A stretch of 64,000 nt of DNA, taken from contig NZ_PDNW01000003.1 in the NCBI RefSeq assembly GCF_002849655.1, positions 124,001-188,000 of the forward strand, given 5' to 3'. Position 1 is the first letter of the stretch, and each line of letters opens with the position of its first letter. The DNA is from Pollutimonas subterranea (GTDB lineage Bacteria > Pseudomonadota > Gammaproteobacteria > Burkholderiales > Burkholderiaceae_B). The notes below the pieces were generated by a model. The model was given only the letters and a program-made list of their open reading frames with translations, was not told the origin of the DNA and made no database searches. This document shows, one piece after another, positions 58,020-64,000 of the stretch. A program made the position numbers and the translations under genes.

Positions 58020-61000
58020 ATGAAGAAGTGGCAATTCTGGGTGGATCGTGGCGGCACATTCACGGACATTGTTGCGGTCACCCCCGACCGGAACATTCTG
58101 ACGTGCAAGTTGTTATCCGAAAACCCGGAGCAGTATCCCGACGCGGCGGTCGCCGGCATAAAACGGCTCCTCAATGTAGAGTCCGGCCAGAAGGTGCCGG
58201 TAGAGCAGGTCGAGTGTGTCAAGATGGGCACAACCGTAGCCACCAACGCGTTGTTGGAACGCAAGGGCGAACGCACGGTATTGGTGACGACTCGCGGTTT
58301 CCGCGATGCCTTGCGGATTGCCTACCAGAACCGTCCGCGGCTTTTCGATCGCCATATCGTATTGCCCGAACTCCTGTATGAAAGCGTCATCGAGGTCGAT
58401 GAGCGTCTGGATGCCCAGGGCCACGTACTCAAGGCACTCGATGTGGCGGCGCTTGAATCCCAACTTGCCGCTGTCTATGCCGATGGGGTGCGCACGATCG
58501 CCGTGGTTTTGATGCATGCCTGGCTGCGAAGCGACCATGAGGTGATCGTCGCCAAGTTGGCGCGCAATATGGGTTTCACCCAGGTATCGGTATCGCATGA
58601 AGTCAGCCCGCTCATCAAGTTTGTGTCGCGCGGCGACACTACCGTGGTCGACGCCTACCTGTCGCCCATACTGCAACGCTATGTCCAGCAGGTTTCATCC
58701 GAGTTGCCGGGTGTTCCGCTGCTGTTCATGCAGTCCAGCGGCGGCCTGACGCATGCCGGCAGTTTCCGCGGCAAGGATGCCATCCTTTCCGGTCCGGCCG
58801 GCGGTATCGTTGGCATGGCACGCACCAGCGAGCGTGCGGGCTTCGATAAAGTCATTGGTTTCGACATGGGCGGCACGTCGACGGACGTCTCACACTACGC
58901 GGGCGAATTCGAGCGCGAGTTCGAGACGCAGGTCGCCGGCGTCCGAATGCGGGCGCCCATGATGAGCATCAACACGGTGGCTGCCGGCGGCGGCTCTATC
59001 CTGCATTTCGATGGTGCCCGCTTGCGGGTTGGCCCGGATTCCGCGGGCGCCAACCCTGGACCAGCTTGCTATCGTCGCGGCGGACCATTGGCCGTCACCG
59101 ACTGCAATGTCATGTTGGGGAAGATCCAGCCCGACTTCTTCCCCCAAGTATTCGGTCCGCGCGCGAACGAGGCCCTTGATGCGGCAACCGTGCGCGAACA
59201 GTTTCGAGCAATGGCCGCAGCGGTTGCCGACGCCACGGGACAGGACATAAGCGCCGAGGTGCTGGCCGAAGGTTTCCTTGCCATTGCGGTGGGCAATATG
59301 GCTGAAGCCATCAAGCGCATCTCTGTTCAGCAAGGCCATGACGTCACTACCTATGCCTTGACGGTATTTGGTGGCGCCGGCGGCCAGCACGCTTGCCTGG
59401 TGGCCGATGCCCTGGGAATGACGCGCATCTTCTCGCACCCGTACGGAGGCGTGTTGTCGGCGTATGGCATGGGCCTGGCCGATCAAATCGAGATTCGCCA
59501 GCAGACCGTCGAGCGTGTCCTCGAGCCGGAGCTTCTGCCGGTTCTGCAGGGGTATTGCGAGCAGTTGATCGAACAGGCTACGCAGGGCCTGGGTGAGCAG
59601 CATGGCAGCGACTTGTCCCTGCAGAGCACATGCCGTGTACATCTGAAATACGAAGGCACTGACACGGCGCTGGATGTGCGGCTATCCGAGGCGGTGGCTG
59701 ATATGCAGGCGGAATTCGAGCGTTCGTACCGTAAACGCTATTCATTCCTGATGCCGGGCAGAAGCCTGGTGGTTGAGTCGATATCGGTGGAAGCCAGCCT
59801 GGCGGGCGACCAGATCGACGAACCGCCGGCACCGCTGGCGTTGCGCAAAGGGGATGCACAGCCGCGGGCGACACGGCCCATGTTCAGCGGCGGGCAATGG
59901 CGGGACACGCCTGTCTATGATCGCGCCGAGCTGCAGGCCGACGACGTCATCGAGGGACCAGCGATCATATCGGAGCCCAACCAGACCCTGGTCATCGAGC
60001 CGGAATGGCAGGCGCGCTTAACCAGCCAGAATCACTGGAATCTTGTGAGGCTTCGCCCCTTGACCGGTCAAATGGAGGTGAGCTCGCAAGTCAACCCCAT
60101 CATGCTCGAAGTGTTCAACAATCTGTTCATGTCCATTGCCGACCAGATGGGGGTGCGCCTGCAAAATACCGCCTATTCCGTCAATATCAAAGAGCGGCTG
60201 GATTTTTCATGTGCCATCTTCGACGTACAAGGCAATCTCATCGCCAATGCCCCGCACATGCCCGTCCATCTTGGGTCCATGAGCGAATCGATCAAGACTG
60301 TCATGCGGGAAAATGAGGGGCGCATGCAGCCCGGCGATGCCTATGTCGTCAACGACCCCTATCATGGCGGGACCCATCTGCCTGACGTCACGGTGATAAC
60401 GCCGGTATTTGACCGGGCGGGCGACCGGATATTGTTTTTTGTGGGTTCGCGTGGACACCATGCCGACATTGGAGGCCTCACGCCGGGTTCCATGCCGCCA
60501 AACTCCAAGACCGTTGAAGACGAAGGCGTGTTGTTCACCAACTTCCAGCTGGTCGGCAATGGCGTCTTCCGTGAAGCCGAAGCCCGTGCAATATTGGGTT
60601 CCGGCAAGTGGCCTGCGCGGAATCCCGATCAGAATCTCGCCGATATGCGGGCGCAGATCGCCGCCAACGAGAAAGGGGTGCGTGAGCTGCTGAACATGTG
60701 CGATCAGTTCGGCCTGGACGTGGTGGCCGCCTACATGCAGCACGTGCAGGACAATGCCGAAGAGGCCGTGCGCAAGGTGATTACCCATTTGCGCGATGGG
60801 CAATTCGATTACGCGTTGGATAATGGCGCGCATATACGGGTGGCGATCACCGTCAGGCACGAGGACCGCAGCGCCGTGGTCGACTTCACCGGCACATCGG
60901 CGCAACTGGACAATAACTTCAATGCGCCGGCATCCATCGCCGTTGCGGCAGTCTTGTATGTATTCCGCACGCTGGTCGATGATGACATTCCCTTGAATGC

Positions 61001-61661
61001 GGGTTGCCTCAAACCGATCGAGATCATTGTTCCGCAAGGATCCATGTTGCGCCCGAATCCGCCCGCCGCGGTCGTGGCGGGTAACGTGGAAACCTCGATG
61101 TGTATCGTCAATGCCTTGTACGGTGCGCTCGGCGTGCTGGCTGCCAGCCAGGGAAGCATGAACAATTTCACCTTCGGCAATCAGCGTCATCAATACTATG
61201 AAACCGTGTCGGGCGGCACGGGTGCGGGTCCGGAGCGTATCGGCGTTCCTTTTGAAGATGCGGGCGGCTTTCATGGCACATCGGTGGTACAGGCACACAT
61301 GACAAATTCCCGGCTGACCGATCCCGAAGTGCTTGAACTGCGCTTTCCTGTCAGGCTCGAATCCTACGAGATACGCCCTGGCTCCGGCGGGGAAGGGCGC
61401 TGGAACGGCGGCGATGGCGGCATACGCAGGGTACGCTTTCTTGAACCCATGACTGCGGCCATTCTCTCGAACAACCGCATCTACCCGCCTTTTGGCTTGG
61501 CCGGTGGCGCCGTCGGGTCTCTGGGTGCAAACTACATTGACCGCGCCGACGGCACCCGTACCGATCTCGGACCGCAGGATAGTGCCGAGCTGTTACCGGG
61601 CGATGTGTTCGTCATTGAGACGCCGGGAGGCGGCGGTTATGGCCCGAAGGAGGCTTCATGA
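58020..61661 (+). CDS. Fused hydantoinase A/B (5-oxoprolinase-like)
   Basis: A 1213-residue ATP-dependent cyclic-amide hydrolase. The HyuA part (about 1-690) starts [11 protein letters not shown] and has [29 protein letters not shown] and [17 protein letters not shown]. The HyuB part (about 690-1213) has [36 protein letters not shown] and [11 protein letters not shown]. The fusion, length and opening motifs match 5-oxoprolinase (5-oxoproline to glutamate with ATP), but N-methylhydantoin or other lactam substrates are possible. GGAG lies 5 bases before the ATG. Divergent from dctP, it likely acts on the TRAP substrate. Confidence 0.92.
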   Translation: MKKWQFWVDRGGTFTDIVAVTPDRNILTCKLLSENPEQYPDAAVAGIKRLLNVESGQKVPVEQVECVKMGTTVATNALLERKGERTVLVTTRGFRDALRIAYQNRPRLFDRHIVLPELLYESVIEVDERLDAQGHVLKALDVAALESQLAAVYADGVRTIAVVLMHAWLRSDHEVIVAKLARNMGFTQVSVSHEVSPLIKFVSRGDTTVVDAYLSPILQRYVQQVSSELPGVPLLFMQSSGGLTHAGSFRGKDAILSGPAGGIVGMARTSERAGFDKVIGFDMGGTSTDVSHYAGEFEREFETQVAGVRMRAPMMSINTVAAGGGSILHFDGARLRVGPDSAGANPGPACYRRGGPLAVTDCNVMLGKIQPDFFPQVFGPRANEALDAATVREQFRAMAAAVADATGQDISAEVLAEGFLAIAVGNMAEAIKRISVQQGHDVTTYALTVFGGAGGQHACLVADALGMTRIFSHPYGGVLSAYGMGLADQIEIRQQTVERVLEPELLPVLQGYCEQLIEQATQGLGEQHGSDLSLQSTCRVHLKYEGTDTALDVRLSEAVADMQAEFERSYRKRYSFLMPGRSLVVESISVEASLAGDQIDEPPAPLALRKGDAQPRATRPMFSGGQWRDTPVYDRAELQADDVIEGPAIISEPNQTLVIEPEWQARLTSQNHWNLVRLRPLTGQMEVSSQVNPIMLEVFNNLFMSIADQMGVRLQNTAYSVNIKERLDFSCAIFDVQGNLIANAPHMPVHLGSMSESIKTVMRENEGRMQPGDAYVVNDPYHGGTHLPDVTVITPVFDRAGDRILFFVGSRGHHADIGGLTPGSMPPNSKTVEDEGVLFTNFQLVGNGVFREAEARAILGSGKWPARNPDQNLADMRAQIAANEKGVRELLNMCDQFGLDVVAAYMQHVQDNAEEAVRKVITHLRDGQFDYALDNGAHIRVAITVRHEDRSAVVDFTGTSAQLDNNFNAPASIAVAAVLYVFRTLVDDDIPLNAGCLKPIEIIVPQGSMLRPNPPAAVVAGNVETSMCIVNALYGALGVLAASQGSMNNFTFGNQRHQYYETVSGGTGAGPERIGVPFEDAGGFHGTSVVQAHMTNSRLTDPEVLELRFPVRLESYEIRPGSGGEGRWNGGDGGIRRVRFLEPMTAAILSNNRIYPPFGLAGGAVGSLGANYIDRADGTRTDLGPQDSAELLPGDVFVIETPGGGGYGPKEAS

Positions 61662-62497
61662 CGCGATACACCTTGCTCGTTGCGGCCGCCTTGCTGTTCC
61701 CGCTTTCAGCGGGTGCTCAAGGCTATATCAGCCGCATGTTGAATCATCCTGTGCCCGGCGGCGTGGCAGTCGTGCCGCTGGGCGACTCGTCACAGATGCC
61801 TCGAGCCTACCACGATGATAATCGGGTGATGGTGCTGCGTGACAGCGACGGCCAGTGGATTGCCGTCGTCGGTATTGACCTGAAAACGACGGCGGGCCGG
61901 CAGGTCCTGAAGGTGGATGGTGCGCCAGGCGTGCAACAACCCGCGTTCGTGGTCGGGAGCAAAAGCTACAAGGAACAACATATAAAGTTGAAGAATAAAA
62001 GCCAGGTCAATCCTGACCCGGAACAAACCCGCCGGTACGAGCGCGAATACAAAGAGCAGATTGCTGCTTATGCCAGTTTCCGTGAAGTCATTCCCAGCAA
62101 TGTAATGCTCGATAAACCGGTGGACGGTCGTTTGTCCAGTCCCTTCGGACTACGGCGTTTCTTTAACGGCGAAGAGCGCAATGCCCATTCAGGCCTCGAC
62201 TTTGCCGTAGGGCTCGGCACGCCAATCAAAGCGCCTGCCGATGGAGTCGTCACCATCGTCGCCGACTATTTTTTCAACGGGAAAACGGTATTCGTCGACC
62301 ACGGCCAGGGTTTCATCACGATGTATTGTCACTTGTCGTCTTTCCAGGTGAAGGCTGGCGATACGGTGACGCGTGGCCAGTCCATAGGGAAGGTGGGAGC
62401 CACCGGCCGCGCCACCGGGCCGCATTTGCACTGGAACGTGAGCCTGAACAATGCGCGGGTCGACCCGGCCATATTCATTAATGCATTCAAGCCTTGA
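61658..62497 (+). CDS. M23 family murein endopeptidase
   Basis: A 279-residue periplasmic peptidase with a signal peptide ending near SAGA, an N-terminal beta domain, and a C-terminal M23 domain. The zinc site is intact: HSGLD (His, Asp), YCHLS and the catalytic HLHWN. It should therefore cut peptidoglycan cross-links, unlike the NlpD at 35 kb. Its ATG overlaps the stop of the hydantoinase gene by 4 bases, so it is translationally coupled to an unrelated catabolic enzyme. Confidence 0.92.
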   Translation: MTRYTLLVAAALLFPLSAGAQGYISRMLNHPVPGGVAVVPLGDSSQMPRAYHDDNRVMVLRDSDGQWIAVVGIDLKTTAGRQVLKVDGAPGVQQPAFVVGSKSYKEQHIKLKNKSQVNPDPEQTRRYEREYKEQIAAYASFREVIPSNVMLDKPVDGRLSSPFGLRRFFNGEERNAHSGLDFAVGLGTPIKAPADGVVTIVADYFFNGKTVFVDHGQGFITMYCHLSSFQVKAGDTVTRGQSIGKVGATGRATGPHLHWNVSLNNARVDPAIFINAFKP

Positions 62498-62503
62498 TGC
62501 CCG

Positions 62504-63196
62504 ATGAAATCCGCGTTTTTTCGAGGTCTGTTCGATAGCCTGTCGATCGCCGCCGGTTATGTCCCGGTGGCGATTTCATTCGGACTGACCGCTGTCTATG
62601 CGGATATCGCTCCCTGGATGGCGGTTCTCATCTCTATTCTCGTCTACGCGGGAGCCAGCCAGTTCATCTTGGTGAGCCTGGTGGCCAGCGGCAGCACGGC
62701 CCTCAGCATCGTGGGCATTGTATTGTTGATGAATTTGCGGCATTGCTTCTATGGTCCTGTCCTGATGGGCAAATTTCACGACGCTCCCCGGCGGCTGCCC
62801 ATTCTTCTGATGGCCGCCGGCCTGACTGATGAGGTGTTTGCGACAGCAATAAGCAAGCTGAATCGGCAGCCGGCGCCCGAACGTGAGCATTGGTATGCCG
62901 GTTTGCAACTGGGCGCCTATCTGTCCTGGGTCGGGGGGACGGCAATCGGCGCATTCTTCGGCCATGACCTGCTGCAGGGGTCCCCGCTATTGGCGCAAGC
63001 AATGGGGTTTGTACTGCCGGCGCTCTTTTTTGCTCTGTTGCTCGAGATCCGGCAACTTGTGCCGTATTACCTGTTGGTCGGTGCTGCGCTGGCGACGGTG
63101 GCTGCCTCGTTTGTATTGCCGTCCTACGGCGCGATCATCGCTGGAATGCTGACTGGCGCGCTATTGGGCCTGCGGCATCGCGAAGGCCTGAAATGA
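62504..63196 (+). CDS. azlC: AzlC family branched-chain amino-acid exporter, large subunit
   Basis: A 230-residue membrane protein with the AzlC signature GYVPVAISFGLTAVYA and MNLRHCFYGPVLM, then LTDEVFATAISK. AzlC with AzlD exports branched-chain amino acids or related compounds. It begins 6 bases after the M23 gene and overlaps azlD. Confidence 0.92.
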   Translation: MKSAFFRGLFDSLSIAAGYVPVAISFGLTAVYADIAPWMAVLISILVYAGASQFILVSLVASGSTALSIVGIVLLMNLRHCFYGPVLMGKFHDAPRRLPILLMAAGLTDEVFATAISKLNRQPAPEREHWYAGLQLGAYLSWVGGTAIGAFFGHDLLQGSPLLAQAMGFVLPALFFALLLEIRQLVPYYLLVGAALATVAASFVLPSYGAIIAGMLTGALLGLRHREGLK

Positions 63197-63543
63197 CCGG
63201 ATCGACGCTCGTCCTGGTGATTGTGGCCGCCGGCGCAGGCACACTGCTGATCCGGCTGCTGCCTATGTTGTGGCAACAAAAGGGCGCTAAAAAAAGCCGC
63301 AGCCGGCCGCTATTGCGCAATGTCCTGGAAGCAATAGGCCCTGCGGCCATTGTTGCCTTGCTGTCGGTATCGCTATGGGGCATGGTGGCTGCGCAACCTT
63401 CAACCGAAGGTATCTTGCCTGTCATAATGGGTTTGCTGGGCGTGCTCGTGGGAAAAAAGACGCTGGGCAGTATCGCCTCGGCAACGCTGGGCGGCGTATT
63501 GGCCTACGGCACGACCCTGTGGCTGCTTTCCGTCACCCTTTGA
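63193..63543 (+). CDS. azlD: AzlD family exporter, small subunit
   Basis: A 116-residue membrane protein with four helices, the partner of AzlC. It has the RLLPMLWQQ segment and the VLEAIGPAAIVALLSVSL stretch of the family. It overlaps azlC by 4 bases and ends 11 bases inside the convergent spoT-like gene. Confidence 0.9.
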   Translation: MTGSTLVLVIVAAGAGTLLIRLLPMLWQQKGAKKSRSRPLLRNVLEAIGPAAIVALLSVSLWGMVAAQPSTEGILPVIMGLLGVLVGKKTLGSIASATLGGVLAYGTTLWLLSVTL

Positions 63544-64000
63544 CGCGTACAATTTTCTGCACTTGAGGGACATGCCGTATGGCACGTATGACCTGCGCCA
63601 AGTGCTTGCGGCTATCGACTTGCACCGTCAGATGCAGAATCCCGTTGGCTGCCGCATCGTCCTGCATGGTGAGGTGCAGGATATTCGAGTCGGCTTCGGT
63701 GATTTCCGCAGCCATCCTGCCCAGCACACCGCGCTCATTGACCACGGTGACGTCAAGCCGGGTGGTCAGGTGCCTGGCCGTATTGGTATCCCACAAGACA
63801 GGAATCCAGCGTTCAGGCTCGCGTGCGCGCTGGCGTTGCGCGACCGCGCACTCTTCCATGTGCACGACGAGACCATGGCCCAGGCGGATGCCCCCGACGA
63901 TGGCGTCGCCGGGCAGCGGTCCGCAGCAAGGCGCCAGCTGAACAGCCTGACCCTCGTTGCCATGGATAAGTATCGGCGCGTTGGTGGCCGAGGAAAGCTC
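63533..64000 (-). CDS. spoT: RelA/SpoT family protein, C-terminal part (truncated by window edge)
   Basis: The frame is open from the window edge to the stop at 63533 and gives the last 155 residues of a long (p)ppGpp synthetase/hydrolase. It contains the zinc-finger/CC region APCCGPLPGDAIVGG, LGHGLVVHMEECAV, and a C-terminal ACT domain (TRLDVTVVNERGVLGRMAAEI) that senses amino acids. The catalytic domains lie outside the window, so SpoT versus RelA is not decided; the intact CC motif suggests SpoT. Confidence 0.85.
   Translation of the reverse strand, partial: ELSSATNAPILIHGNEGQAVQLAPCCGPLPGDAIVGGIRLGHGLVVHMEECAVAQRQRAREPERWIPVLWDTNTARHLTTRLDVTVVNERGVLGRMAAEITEADSNILHLTMQDDAAANGILHLTVQVDSRKHLAQVIRAIRHVPQVQKIVRVKG

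Noticed and set aside
60207-61298. Minus-strand frame of 363 codons inside the HyuB part
   Set aside because: It is a composition shadow of the hydantoinase B domain.

Overview
The window looks like chromosomal DNA from a betaproteobacterium of the Alcaligenaceae (Bordetella/Achromobacter/Pusillimonas type). The reasons are the moderately high GC, the number of solute-binding transport systems (Aap-type, Bug/TctC, TRAP), and a core block tsaD / plsY / surE-pcm-nlpD / rlmD / argH / glnB typical of Burkholderiales. Genus-level placement is inference; I see no rRNA, tRNA, CRISPR array, insertion sequence or prophage. Coding density is very high and many neighbours overlap by 4 bases.

Layout. 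1-6.5 kb: the end of a TonB-dependent receptor, a bidirectional terminator, and a giant RTX protein with an animal-type haem peroxidase domain. 6.9-21.4 kb: metabolic and transport genes, including an AapJQM amino-acid ABC transporter that lacks its ATPase gene here, an amino-acid racemase, an Lrp/DedA pair divergent from a DMT exporter, an LrgAB pair, an acyl-CoA ligase and yajQ. 21.5-30 kb: a YadGH-type ABC exporter, Nnr, a HAD hydrolase, tadA, an LD-carboxypeptidase with a histidine-rich N-terminus, an ABC-F ATPase (YbiT type), yigZ and a thioredoxin.

30-50.7 kb is a housekeeping block: purine permease, tsaD, plsY, surE-pcm-nlpD plus a PolB-like exonuclease, a His/Lys-rich periplasmic protein, rlmD, argH, a YbdG-like channel, glnB, a gamma-glutamyltransferase, yaeQ, ubiC, an RsuA-family pseudouridine synthase, rlmJ, a GDPD phosphodiesterase, ppiD, tesA and ybbA.

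50.8-61.7 kb is the most distinctive part. It is a catabolic island made of a Bug/TctC binding protein, a LysR regulator, a single-chain aconitase-superfamily hydratase with the swivel domain first, a complete TRAP transporter (DctPQM) and a fused HyuA-HyuB (5-oxoprolinase-like) enzyme. Together they suggest import and breakdown of an unidentified organic or cyclic-amide acid. 61.7-64 kb holds an M23 peptidase, an AzlCD exporter and the C-terminal end of a SpoT/RelA protein cut by the window edge.

Several small sequence signals are not explained by the genes: hairpins with T-runs inside the leaders of the thioredoxin and ppiD genes, a structured leader ahead of the purine permease, a REP-like palindrome at 23.2 kb, and inverted repeats in the divergent promoter regions of the catabolic island.
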